Positions 17,372 to 24,552 are shown, numbered from the stretch's first letter. The stretch is 45,159 nucleotides of DNA from an uncultured Elusimicrobium sp. (GCA_947305555.1 CAMZDW010000006.1:1-45159); one strand, 5' to 3'. Numbers and translations: made by a program. Notes: generated from the letters alone by a model not told the origin.

Positions 17372-17629
17372 ATGGCAAAAGCAAATGCAAAATTTATGGC
17401 CCCTTTAACTCCCAGTGCCCAATTATCTACGATCGTTGGTAGCTCGGCTTTACCGCGCACTGAAGTAGTGAAAAAAATGTGGGATTATATTAAAAAGAAT
17501 GGTCTTCAAGATAAAACCAATAAACGCATGATTAATTCTGATGCTAAATTGGCCCCTATTTTTGAAGGCAAAAAACAAATCAGCATGTTTGATATGAGCA
17601 AATATATTTCCAAACATTTGTCTAAATAG
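17372..17629 (+). CDS. Stand-alone SWIB/MDM2-domain protein
   Basis: 85 residues, nearly all one SWIB domain: PLTPSAQLSTIVGSSALPRTEVVKKMWDYIKKNGLQD, then the NKRMINSDAKLAPIF and FDMSKYISKHL segments. SWIB domains occur in eukaryotic chromatin remodellers and in small proteins of chlamydiae and some other bacteria, where they are suspected to bind DNA or protein. It is basic, which fits a nucleoid role, but the function in bacteria is not settled. It has its own TAAAAT promoter, an AGGAGA ribosome site and a strong terminator, as expected for a monocistronic and perhaps abundant protein. Confidence 0.88.
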   Translation: MAKANAKFMAPLTPSAQLSTIVGSSALPRTEVVKKMWDYIKKNGLQDKTNKRMINSDAKLAPIFEGKKQISMFDMSKYISKHLSK

Positions 17630-17646
17630 TTTGTTAAATATAGTCT

Positions 17647-17683
17647 GACTGCCTAAAATTTATTTTTAGGCAGTCTTTTTTTT
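17647..17683 (+). terminator. Terminator of the SWIB gene
   Basis: A perfect 12-bp stem GACTGCCTAAAA (17647-17658) with TTTTAGGCAGTC (17664-17675) and eight following T. Confidence 0.93.
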
Positions 17684-17710
17684 ACTCATTTAGTTAATAA
17701 TTGCTACAAT
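17681..17710 (+). promoter_or_regulatory. Promoter of the PTS gene
   Basis: TTTACT (17681-17686), 18-bp spacer, TACAAT (17705-17710) with an extended TGC. Confidence 0.55.
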
Positions 17711-17738
17711 AAGGGAAAGTTTATTTAAGGAGAGTTTT

Positions 17739-19136
17739 ATGCCTGCCGATTTGGAAAAAATGTACCAAAAGATTGTAAAGGCAGCGGGAGGAGTAGAGAA
17801 TATTTCCGCTGTAGGCTGTTGCATGACGCGGTTACGTTTTACAGTGAAAGATGAAGCCCTGGTGGATGTTGGGGCACTTCGGCGAATACAGGATGTAGCT
17901 GGCTATTTCTATTCCGGGGTACAACATCAGTTAATTGTGGGCCCTTCTACCGCGGGCAAATTGGACGCTTACTTCAACCAACGTCATAATTTTAGTGCTT
18001 TAGAGGAGCCTTTATCTTCTCGGGGAGTGAAAGTGCGTCCGGAAGATTTGGCCGAAGAAACGAAAGCAAGTGTCCGGCGAAAATATTCCGGAAAAGTAAG
18101 CGCAATTTGCAGACGAATTGGCAATATCTTTCTGCCGTTGATTCCAGCTTATATCGGATGTGGCCTTATTATAGGTATTACCAATATTTTATCCAAAACT
18201 TTATTGATTATGCATCCGGATACTGTTTCCTTGCTCACTGTACTGGGACAAAGCGTTTTCTTCTATCTGATGGCTATTGTAGGATATAACGCCAATAAAG
18301 AGTTTGGTGGGTCCCCTGCTCTGGGGCTTGCTTTTGCCGGAATTTTAAATACGACTAGTTTATCTAGTGTGCATTTTTTGGGACAGGCTTTAACTCCAGG
18401 TAAAGGTGGTGTTATCGCAATCCTGTTAGTATGTTGGTTCGGTAGTTGGGTGGAACGGCAGTTGCGCGATTGGATTAAAGGTAGTGCCGAAATGTTTTTA
18501 ACGCCGTTTTTTACTATTCTAATAGTGGGGCCTATCTCTCTAGCTGCCATTCAACCGTTAGCCGGATGGGTCGCTACAGAATTAGCTCATGTGACTCAGG
18601 TCATGTTACAACATGGTGGATTGGCCGTTGGAGCTGTTTTGGGGGGAACTTTCCTACCTTTGGTGATGTTGGGAGTTCATCAAAGTTTAATTCCAATACA
18701 TCAACAGTTGATGGATACTATAGGAGGTAACCCGCTGTTCCCTATCTTGTGTATGGCCGGAGCTGGACAGGTGGGTGCGGCCTTGGCTGTATTACTCAAA
18801 ACGCACAATAAGCAGTTTAAGGTACTGATTAAGAATGCGTTGCCGGTAGGCCTTTTAGGCATTGGCGAACCTTTGATTTATGGGGTAACGTTACCGCTTT
18901 TTAAACCTTTTATTGCCGCTTGTATCGGTGGAGCTGCTGGCGGAGCTGTGGTGGCTTTTTTCCATGTTCTTTCCAGTATTCCGTTTGGCGTTTCAGGATT
19001 AGTACTGTTACTTGCTTTAGCTAACGTACACAGTATTGTGTTTTATGCGATAGGGTATGTAACTGCCGTTGTTGTAGGGTTCCTATGTGCCTGGTGGATG
19101 GGATTTGAAGAACCGGCTCTTAAAAAAGAAAATTAA
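17739..19136 (+). CDS. PTS EIIBC, glucose/sucrose/MurNAc type
   Basis: 465 residues: an N-terminal EIIB domain of about 85 residues with the phosphorylated cysteine in CCMTRLRF (C28), a linker, then an EIIC domain with about ten hydrophobic segments and the GIGEPLIYG motif. The CMTRLR form with following QHQLIVGP is closest in my memory to MurP (N-acetylmuramic acid) and trehalose/sucrose porters. It would phosphorylate the sugar during uptake across the inner membrane. No EIIA domain, HPr, EI, regulator or MurQ-type etherase is nearby, so EIIA must come from elsewhere. Substrate remains open. AAGGAGAG precedes the ATG. Confidence 0.85.
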   Translation: MPADLEKMYQKIVKAAGGVENISAVGCCMTRLRFTVKDEALVDVGALRRIQDVAGYFYSGVQHQLIVGPSTAGKLDAYFNQRHNFSALEEPLSSRGVKVRPEDLAEETKASVRRKYSGKVSAICRRIGNIFLPLIPAYIGCGLIIGITNILSKTLLIMHPDTVSLLTVLGQSVFFYLMAIVGYNANKEFGGSPALGLAFAGILNTTSLSSVHFLGQALTPGKGGVIAILLVCWFGSWVERQLRDWIKGSAEMFLTPFFTILIVGPISLAAIQPLAGWVATELAHVTQVMLQHGGLAVGAVLGGTFLPLVMLGVHQSLIPIHQQLMDTIGGNPLFPILCMAGAGQVGAALAVLLKTHNKQFKVLIKNALPVGLLGIGEPLIYGVTLPLFKPFIAACIGGAAGGAVVAFFHVLSSIPFGVSGLVLLLALANVHSIVFYAIGYVTAVVVGFLCAWWMGFEEPALKKEN

Positions 19137-19151
19137 TAAGTGTTATTAAAC

Positions 19152-19183
19152 ACCCTTTCCGTGAAAACGGAAAGGGTTTTTTT
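19152..19183 (+). terminator. Terminator of the PTS gene
   Basis: A perfect 11-bp stem ACCCTTTCCGT (19152-19162) with ACGGAAAGGGT (19167-19177), GAAA loop, then T-run to 19183. Confidence 0.92.
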
Positions 19184-19192
19184 ATGGGAATT

Positions 19193-19999
19193 TTACCTTG
19201 TAACAGAAGAAAAAAAGATTTCTACAGGAATTTTGTGTGCCTGGCAATGCGTCAAAATATCACATCGCAAACGATCCCAGTAAGAAAAATCGTTTTTAAG
19301 ATAGATTTGGCTATACAAAGGCAGTGTAGCAGGGTAATATTTGGCGATAAATGAAATTACTTTCTTTTGAAAGCCCGGCCGCAAATTTAAACCGTCAAAG
19401 CGGTAGAAATTTGTATATGGCCGGGTTTTTTCCACAATAGATTTCCAATCGCTTATTCCGGGGAATAAAGGCGCCGCCATTACAACGGTATTAATCTTAG
19501 CTTCGCTCAAGATACGTAAAGCTCGGATACGCTGCTCAATAGAGGCGGCCCCCGGCTCTACTCGCTGCCGAAAAGATTCATCCACAGAAGAAAATGAAAA
19601 CCCTACTTCACATTGATAAAGTTGTTTGAGCAAATCTATATCGCGCAAAACGAGGTCAGATTTAGTCAGAATACTTACCCGGGCCTGGCAATAAATTAAT
19701 TGCTTAAGCAAACTGCGTGTACATTGATAAGTTTCTTCATAGGGGTTGTAAGGGTCTGTGGCGGAACACAACAGTACGTGCGTGTGAAACAACTGGGCCG
19801 GTTTTAAGGGAACAGTGCATTGCTTAACATCTAAAAATTGCCCCCAGTCTTCGCTGTGTCCGGTAAATTTGCGCATATATTCTGCATAACAATATATGCA
19901 ATTGTGGGGACATCCGATATAGGGATTAATCGCATAATCAATTCCTGGAATTTTTGATTTTGAAAGAAATGTTTTTACGGGAACTAGTTGAACTTGCAT
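19193..19999 (-). CDS. Radical SAM protein of the SPL/Rv2578c type
   Basis: 268 residues from the ATG at 19999. A longer frame back to a TTG at 20086 overlaps the divergent gene and its promoter and is less likely. Early in the protein is the 4Fe-4S motif GCPHNCIYCYA (C30, C34, C37 with this start), then a TIM-barrel-like region with CSATDPYNPYE, TKSDLVLRDIDLL and FSFSSVDESFRQRVEPGA, all typical of spore photoproduct lyase-like radical SAM proteins of the Rv2578c group. It cleaves SAM to a 5'-deoxyadenosyl radical; the substrate of this group is not known. It is not tied to sporulation here. It is divergent from the Sel1-repeat gene. Confidence 0.85.
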   Translation of the reverse strand: MQVQLVPVKTFLSKSKIPGIDYAINPYIGCPHNCIYCYAEYMRKFTGHSEDWGQFLDVKQCTVPLKPAQLFHTHVLLCSATDPYNPYEETYQCTRSLLKQLIYCQARVSILTKSDLVLRDIDLLKQLYQCEVGFSFSSVDESFRQRVEPGAASIEQRIRALRILSEAKINTVVMAAPLFPGISDWKSIVEKTRPYTNFYRFDGLNLRPGFQKKVISFIAKYYPATLPLYSQIYLKNDFSYWDRLRCDILTHCQAHKIPVEIFFSSVTR

Positions 20000-20069
20000 G
20001 GGAATATATTCTTGTTTTGCAATTTGGGATGATGTACAATAATGATAATATATTTGGGGAACAAATGGT

Positions 20070-20483
20070 ATGGGATTTTCACTCAAGCAACTCGGTGCTA
20101 CTTGTAAAAATTGGTTAGATTGGTCCGCTCGACGGAAGGCTTATTACTGCGCGTTGGAGGAAAAGGCCAAACAAGGAGATAAGCAGGCAATCTATAAATT
20201 AATTTCGCTATACCCGGCTTTTCCGAAATACTATCCGCTTGCTTTACAATGGACCAAATACCAAGCCCATCAAGGAAAGGATTGCTTAATTCTAGTACAA
20301 TTGGCCCAGATGTTAGAGGGAGGATATGGGGCTGTCGCAGATGAAAAGCAGGCCTTAACATGGTACGAACGAGCCCTTTCCCTCCATATTTTACAAGGAA
20401 AACATTCTTCCCTTTCCGTGGAACAAGCTAATTTGGTCCAAAATCGCATTCAGGCCTTGCGTCAAAAAATGGGTTGGAATTAG
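20070..20483 (+). CDS. Small Sel1/TPR-repeat protein
   Basis: 137 residues, soluble. Contains one to two Sel1-like repeats: AIYKLISLYPAFPKYYPLALQWTK and, more clearly, LAQMLEGGYGAVADEKQALTWYERAL, with the spaced Ala/Gly/Trp-Tyr pattern of the family. Such proteins are helical adaptors. GGGGA lies 9 nt before the ATG and a TACAAT box further upstream. The role and partner are unknown. Confidence 0.7.
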   Translation: MGFSLKQLGATCKNWLDWSARRKAYYCALEEKAKQGDKQAIYKLISLYPAFPKYYPLALQWTKYQAHQGKDCLILVQLAQMLEGGYGAVADEKQALTWYERALSLHILQGKHSSLSVEQANLVQNRIQALRQKMGWN

Positions 20484-20503
20484 AAATTAGTCTATTTTTT
20501 TGT

Positions 20504-20532
20504 GTGACAACGGGTGCCCTCCTTACTATAAT
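20504..20532 (+). promoter_or_regulatory. Promoter of the outer-membrane protein gene
   Basis: GTGACA (20504-20509), 17-bp spacer, TATAAT (20527-20532): close to the sigma-70 consensus, followed by AAGGAGG and the ATG at 20559. The best-formed promoter in the window. Confidence 0.75.
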
Positions 20533-20558
20533 GAACTTGATTGAGTAAGGAGGTTTTT

Positions 20559-21314
20559 ATGTATAAAAAATGGTGGGTCGTCGGGATCGTGTGTTTGGTT
20601 AGTTTGCCGGGATTTAGCCAAATTCAACGTTTATGTCAGTATGGTGTATTGCCAACAGATAATGTAACCATGATGGAGATTAATCCGTCCGTTACGGCTA
20701 TTGAGGATAGCCGAGGCCTCTCTTCTTCGCAACTGCTTATTAAAACGTATCACACCATCAACGCACATTACAATTGGGGGGTGGAAGCCCCACTTGTGCG
20801 GTATGAATCGCCGGATAAATCGGTCAACGGATTGGGGGATATTTTAGCCAATATTTCTTGGATAGAGCCTCAAAATGAAAATGGATTTGGCTACGGAGCT
20901 AAAATGGAATTTGTTCTTCCTACCGCTACGGATAAACGGTTAGGTGCCGGGCAGTTACAGGCCAGTCCATCTTTTTTCCTGTTATGGGTGCTAGATTCCG
21001 GTATTTATATTGCCAGTGGGTATAAGCATTATGTTTCTGTGATCGGTGATCATGCCCGGGAAGATATCAATTACGGCCGTTTTCGGCTGAATATCAGCTA
21101 TTTAAATCCAAATAACTGGTGGATACAAACTAACGGGTATTATTATCAAGACTATCGGCATCACGGCAGAGCGGAATTTATACCGGAGTTAGAGCTGGGC
21201 ACGTTAGTAAGTCAGGGTACGGGAATTTATTTGAATGGTAGCACCCACGCCGGTGGCAATTGGCATAGTAAGGATTGGACCTTAGGAGTTGGATTTAAGA
21301 TATTGTATCTGTGA
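20559..21314 (+). CDS. Outer-membrane beta-barrel protein candidate
   Basis: 251 residues from the ATG at 20559, set by AAGGAGG 5 nt upstream; the frame is open back to a TTG at 20541 but that is before the ribosome site. Signal peptide (YKKWWVVGIVCLVSLPGFSQ). The body alternates hydrophobic and polar residues in many short strands rich in Tyr/Trp/Gly (GFGYGAKMEFVLPT, SGIYIASGYKHYVSV, RFRLNISYLNPNNWWIQTNGYYYQ) and ends in a barrel-like strand GVGFKILYL. The pattern is like the phenol-degradation/MetA-type transporter barrels, but the match is by eye. A strong promoter suggests it is abundant. Confidence 0.7.
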   Translation: MYKKWWVVGIVCLVSLPGFSQIQRLCQYGVLPTDNVTMMEINPSVTAIEDSRGLSSSQLLIKTYHTINAHYNWGVEAPLVRYESPDKSVNGLGDILANISWIEPQNENGFGYGAKMEFVLPTATDKRLGAGQLQASPSFFLLWVLDSGIYIASGYKHYVSVIGDHAREDINYGRFRLNISYLNPNNWWIQTNGYYYQDYRHHGRAEFIPELELGTLVSQGTGIYLNGSTHAGGNWHSKDWTLGVGFKILYL

Positions 21315-21359
21315 AGACACTAAAATTTTTTCTTCAGTTTATACTTTAGAGAATATCCC

Positions 21360-22235
21360 TTATATAGGGGCCTTCGAATTTTGATAAAGCTCCATGCCTT
21401 CGCGGATTTTTCGTGCGGCTTCTACTCGCCGCTTGTAGATTGTGTCATTTTTTACTACCGATGGAACAAAACCTTGTGGTTGTATCACAGAAGTTTTGAA
21501 GAAAAGATATTGCGGTAATAAATGGCGGTTCCCAGGTAGAACCCGATTGGCTCCAATATCCGGTGCTCTGAATGCATCACTATAAGCTAACAGGGAGAAA
21601 GCAAAAGAATTACAGTTGTTGGCTAGTGAATTCCCGACGCTCACTGCATCAATAGTAGAACGGACCGCATGATAATCCACGGGAGAAAATTTGGTAACGT
21701 ATTGATAAGCAAGCGCGCGTTCCAGCAGGTTATTGATAAATTTCGTTTCATTTATATTTATTTCAACGAGTCCTGATACAAAATCCCATCGTTTCTTTTG
21801 TGCAGAAGTGCCGCATAAAAAGTGAGCTGTTGGAATCCGTTCTCGTTCAGCGTTGATTTGGGCCTCTAAATATCCATCTAAATCACCAATTTGTGTTGTA
21901 CCCTTTGAGGGATACGCCCCAATCACTATTCCGCGTTTGTTGCACCCTAGAGCGGTTTCGTATTTTTTATACAATGCAGAACCTTGCCTTACTTGAGCCG
22001 GATTATTGGGAATGATAATGAGGTAAGAATGTCCCATAATAGTCAGCATTGCTTTATTTTTTGGATTATCCGGGGACAAAGCAATATTACGGCCCACCAA
22101 TATACTTTTGAGTGCGCAGTTGTAAAACCTATCAAAATACAACAAAGGAAAGATAAAATAGCTCGGTACATAAACGAGTCCCCTAGGTAAAGTATAGCGT
22201 TTATTTTTAAAAAATCCAAGGTTCTTAAGTTCCAT
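21360..22235 (-). CDS. Protein of unknown function, possible permuted papain-fold hydrolase
   Basis: 291 residues from the ATG at 22235. The frame continues upstream into the terminator and the tandem repeat up to 22406, but that part is repeat sequence and not a credible N-terminus. No clear signal peptide, but a hydrophobic stretch lies at LVYVPSYFIFPLLYF. Two segments recall the catalytic His and Cys of permuted papain-like (NlpC/P60-related, DUF4105/PPPDE-like) proteins: MGHSYLIII (H69) and NNCNSFAF (C208). This is a motif guess, not a family match. The gene lies directly downstream of the tRNA-Arg repeat array on the same strand, after its last terminator. Confidence 0.6.
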   Translation of the reverse strand: MELKNLGFFKNKRYTLPRGLVYVPSYFIFPLLYFDRFYNCALKSILVGRNIALSPDNPKNKAMLTIMGHSYLIIIPNNPAQVRQGSALYKKYETALGCNKRGIVIGAYPSKGTTQIGDLDGYLEAQINAERERIPTAHFLCGTSAQKKRWDFVSGLVEININETKFINNLLERALAYQYVTKFSPVDYHAVRSTIDAVSVGNSLANNCNSFAFSLLAYSDAFRAPDIGANRVLPGNRHLLPQYLFFKTSVIQPQGFVPSVVKNDTIYKRRVEAARKIREGMELYQNSKAPI

Positions 22236-22269
22236 GTCTTCCCAGACCTTTAGACCTATCAAGTAAATC

Positions 22270-22297
22270 AAAAAACCACGCTTCCACGTGGCTTTTT
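22270..22297 (-). terminator. Distal terminator of the tRNA-Arg/repeat array
   Basis: On the minus strand a CCACG/CGTGG core extended by A/T pairs is followed by TTTTTT. It differs in sequence from the terminators inside the repeats and may be the original terminator of the tRNA gene. T6 on the other strand makes it bidirectional. Confidence 0.75.
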
Positions 22298-22480
22298 TAT
22301 AATTTGCGCTCGGCGGGAGTCCCCTGCGGTCGTTTTGCTGACACAAAACGCCTCCGGGCCGGGCCTCGTGGTTTTTGCCTTTCGTGCTTCGCGGGTGCGC
22401 TCGCACTCAAACAAAAACATCACTCCGGCCTTCGACTTCCGACGTGGGCCAAGCAGTTGGCCCACTCCAAGCATAAATCT

Positions 22481-22507
22481 AAAAACCGCCCCAAAAGGGC
22501 GGTTTTT
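22481..22507 (-). terminator. Terminator hairpin in repeat copy 1
   Basis: Same as at 22689-22715, offset by 208 bp: AAAAACCGCCC with GGGCGGTTTTT, 5-nt loop. It reads as a terminator in both directions. Confidence 0.8.
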
Positions 22508-22688
22508 AAATTTGCGCTCGGCGGGAGTCCCCTACGGTCGTTTTGCTGACACAAAACGCCTCCGGGCCGGGCCTCGTGGTTTTTGCCTTTCGTGCTTCGC
22601 GGGTGCGCTCGCACTCAAACAAAAACATCACTCCGGCCTTCGACTTCCGACGTGGGCCAAGCAGTTGGCCCACTCCAAGCATAAATCT

Positions 22689-22715
22689 AAAAACCGCCCC
22701 AAAAGGGCGGTTTTT
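22689..22715 (-). terminator. Terminator directly after tRNA-Arg (repeat copy 2)
   Basis: A perfect 11-bp stem, AAAAACCGCCC (22689-22699) with GGGCGGTTTTT (22705-22715). It begins 5 nt after the tRNA 3' end on the minus strand, a normal place for a tRNA terminator. Confidence 0.85.
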
Positions 22716-22720
22716 AAATT

Positions 22721-22792
22721 TGCGCTCGGCGGGAGTCGAACCCACATTTCCAGCTTCGGAGGCTGACGCTCTATCCATTGAACTACGAGCGC
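22721..22792 (-). tRNA. tRNA-Arg (anticodon CCG)
   Basis: On the minus strand the gene folds fully: acceptor GCGCTCG/CGAGCGC, D-stem GTTC/GAGC, anticodon stem TCAGC/GCTGG with loop CTCCGAA (anticodon CCG, codon CGG), variable loop AAAT, T-stem GTGGG/CCCGC with loop TTCGACT, discriminator A. CCA is not encoded. Its last 17 bases are copied twice in the tandem repeats downstream. Confidence 0.95.
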
Positions 22793-22819
22793 GTAAATCG
22801 TCGGAAATCTGTTACTTCT

Positions 22820-22849
22820 ATTATACTAAACTACTTGCCCAGTGTCCAA
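22820..22849 (-). promoter_or_regulatory. Promoter of tRNA-Arg
   Basis: On the minus strand TTGGAC, 18-bp spacer, TATAAT, about 27 bp before the tRNA 5' end. Confidence 0.65.
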
Positions 22850-23043
22850 ATAACCGTTTGGGTTTTCAATGCGGATGCATGGGAATAATTTATTGGGATA
22901 TCGGTGTTTCAAAGGTTTAAAACGGATATGCTCCCCAAAGCTACAATTCTTTCACTTTGCTTAAGGGAGAATAGTATACTCCTTTTACTTGCTACGACGA
23001 TATAAAATTGAGATAATGTAAGTGTATGTTTAAAGAAATATGT

Positions 23044-23178
23044 ATGAATCAGAAAATTGCGGTTGTAGCAGCCATACTATTTCTTTTTACCTCTTTTTCT
23101 TGGGCTGAGCCGGTAAAGAGGACTGTGCAAAATATAAGGAACAAAGAATTCTTGGATTTATCCATTACAACCCTTTGA
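23044..23178 (+). CDS. Short signal-peptide ORF, possible gene remnant
   Basis: 44 residues from the ATG at 23044 (50 from an in-frame ATG at 23026). The first 22 residues are a good signal peptide (MNQKIAVVAAILFLFTSFSWA), then only 22 more residues to the stop. No strong ribosome site. It may be a small secreted peptide or the 5' remnant of a longer exported protein. The rest of the 420-bp gap between the tRNA and 23213 shows the tRNA promoter and nothing else I can name. Confidence 0.35.
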   Translation: MNQKIAVVAAILFLFTSFSWAEPVKRTVQNIRNKEFLDLSITTL

Positions 23179-23212
23179 ATTTTATCCGGAAAATAAAAAA
23201 TAAATTGATTGT

Positions 23213-23773
23213 ATGTCGAAGAATATACTTTTATTTGTGGAATTTTTTAAAATAGCGCTTTTTACCATTGGCGGCGGACTTGCTATGATTCCGTTAATTG
23301 AAGATATTTTTGTGCGTAAACACAACATGCTGACAAAAGAAGATATGCTGGATATGATTTCATTAACACAAACTATCCCAGGATTGATTGCTGTTAACTC
23401 GGCAGTGTTTGTCGGCAATAAATTGGCCGGTTGGAAAGGAAGTCTTTCGGCTGCCGTTGGCGTAGTTTTTCCTTCTATACTGATTATTATTTTGATTGCT
23501 AAATTTTTTCCGTTGCAAGATATTACTAATCCGCATATTTTAGCGGCTTTTAATTGTGTACGCGCTGCAGTGCTGGGAATGTTTATCGTGTTAGCGGTAC
23601 GGTTGGGAAAAAACATTTTAAAAAGGTGGATTGATTTTGTTTTATTTGTGCTGCTATTCTGTTTGTTATTGACGGGGGTTAGTCCGGTATGGATCGTTAT
23701 TGTTGCATGCGTGGCTGGTGGCGTGTATGAAACTTGGCTAAAACGTAAATATTTTGAGGGACCTAAGACATGA
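23213..23773 (+). CDS. Chromate transporter, N-half-type subunit
   Basis: 186 residues, a single CHR domain: FFKIALFTIGGGLAMIPLIE at the start and the central TQTIPGLIAVNSAVFVGNKLAGWKGSLSAAVGVVFPSI, the CHR-family signature. Four to six hydrophobic segments. Short CHR proteins work as pairs of opposite topology, and the next gene is the partner, overlapping by 4 bp (ATGA). The pair would export chromate or, more likely in this setting, another oxyanion. There is no Shine-Dalgarno before the ATG. Confidence 0.88.
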   Translation: MSKNILLFVEFFKIALFTIGGGLAMIPLIEDIFVRKHNMLTKEDMLDMISLTQTIPGLIAVNSAVFVGNKLAGWKGSLSAAVGVVFPSILIIILIAKFFPLQDITNPHILAAFNCVRAAVLGMFIVLAVRLGKNILKRWIDFVLFVLLFCLLLTGVSPVWIVIVACVAGGVYETWLKRKYFEGPKT

Positions 23774-24357
23774 GTTATTTCATCTTGTTTTTGCAGTTTG
23801 CCAAGTATGGACTATTGTGTTTTGGTGGCGGATATATGATTATCCCGCTGCTGTTTGCCGACCTCGTGCAGAAAACAGCCTTTTTATCACCGGAAAGTTT
23901 TGGGAACTTATTGTCGGTTTCACAAGTTACACCTGGGGCCGTCAGCATCAATACCGCTACGTATGTGGGTTTCATGCAAAGCGGAGTAGTTGGCTCGTTG
24001 GTAGCCACATTAGGATTATGTTTCCCAACGTTTATATTGTCTTCTTGTGCGGTGCATTTTCTATTTAAATACAGAGAGCATCCATTGACGATTGCTTTTT
24101 TTAAAGGAGCTAAATGGGCAGCATTTTTGATGATTCTGTATGCCGTGGGGGTATTTGCCAATATTTCTGTTTTTCAGGAGCCGGTGCATTTGTCTAGCTT
24201 ATTCAATGTGCTATCTTCGGGAACGGTTGCGCATATTGAATTAAAATGGCTGGAAGTGGGATTTTTAATGGCAAGTATCCTGTTAGCAAGGCGAATTTCA
24301 TTTACCTATATTATTTTATTATCGGCTGTTGTTGGAGGGGGAATTAGTTTTCTATGA
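23770..24357 (+). CDS. Chromate transporter, C-half-type subunit
   Basis: 195 residues, second CHR domain: FAKYGLLCFGGGYMIIPLLF and VSQVTPGAVSINTATYVGFMQSGVVGSLVATLGLCFPTFI. It overlaps the preceding and following frames by 4 bp each, so all three are translationally coupled. With the previous gene it forms a split ChrA. Confidence 0.88.
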   Translation: MSYFILFLQFAKYGLLCFGGGYMIIPLLFADLVQKTAFLSPESFGNLLSVSQVTPGAVSINTATYVGFMQSGVVGSLVATLGLCFPTFILSSCAVHFLFKYREHPLTIAFFKGAKWAAFLMILYAVGVFANISVFQEPVHLSSLFNVLSSGTVAHIELKWLEVGFLMASILLARRISFTYIILLSAVVGGGISFL

Positions 24358-24545
24358 TGTTATTTATTGCCCTTGGGTTTTGTGCGCAGCTTATTGATGG
24401 TTGCTTGGGAATGGCGTACGGAGTTTTTCTAACGACATTTTTGACCATGGTGTTTCGGCAACAGGCAATTTTGAATTTGGTACAAAATAAATTGAGAATT
24501 TTTAAAACACCCCGGTTAAGCCGGGGTGTTTTTGTGCCTTTTTAA
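24354..24545 (+). pseudogene. Truncated TSUP/TauE-SafE permease
   Basis: 63 codons. The first 27 residues (MMLFIALGFCAQLIDGCLGMAYGVFLT) match the first helix of TSUP (sulfite exporter TauE/SafE) proteins, which normally run to about 250-300 residues. After that the match is lost and the frame ends in the shared terminator. The start overlaps the chromate transporter stop (ATGA). It looks like the 5' stump of a deleted gene; a functional short peptide is less likely. Confidence 0.65.
24504..24536. terminator. Bidirectional terminator, chromate operon / nhaC
   Basis: A perfect 12-bp stem AAAACACCCCGG (24504-24515) with CCGGGGTGTTTT (24521-24532) and T-runs on both strands. Confidence 0.92.
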
Positions 24546-24552
24546 AGATTTT

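Larger units (their letters stand above)
22305..22720 (-). repeat. Two 208-bp tandem repeats carrying the tRNA-Arg 3' end
   Basis: Copies at 22305-22512 and 22513-22720 differ at one base only (22326 G against 22534 A). Each copy begins, on plus coordinates, with the 17 bases that form the 3' end of the adjacent tRNA-Arg (T-stem 3' strand, acceptor 3' strand and discriminator). With four shared flanking bases the direct repeat is 21 bp and occurs three times: 22301-22321, 22509-22529 and, in the tRNA itself, 22717-22737. Each unit also holds a terminator hairpin (11-bp stem) and further hairpins such as GTGGGCCAA/TTGGCCCAC. The insert is visibly GC-richer than its surroundings. Open frames inside it shift between copies (208 is not a multiple of 3), so it is not protein-coding in any simple way. 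Confidence 0.95.

Noticed and set aside
20000-20086. Upstream TTG start of the radical SAM gene
   Set aside because: It overlaps the coding start and promoter of the divergent Sel1-repeat gene. The ATG at 19999 leaves a normal N-terminus before the Cys motif.
22236-22406. N-terminal extension of the minus-strand gene at 21360-22235
   Set aside because: It would be translated from the repeat and the terminator stem. The ATG at 22235 is the first one past the terminator.
22301-22720. CRISPR array
   Set aside because: Only two long, tandem copies without spacers; the 21-bp repeat belongs to a tRNA end. No cas genes are in the window.
22335-22920. Overlapping ORFs through the tandem repeats on both strands (up to 143 codons)
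   Set aside because: They run through a tRNA 3' end and terminators, change frame from copy to copy, and have no ribosome sites. They are by-products of a GC-rich repeat.
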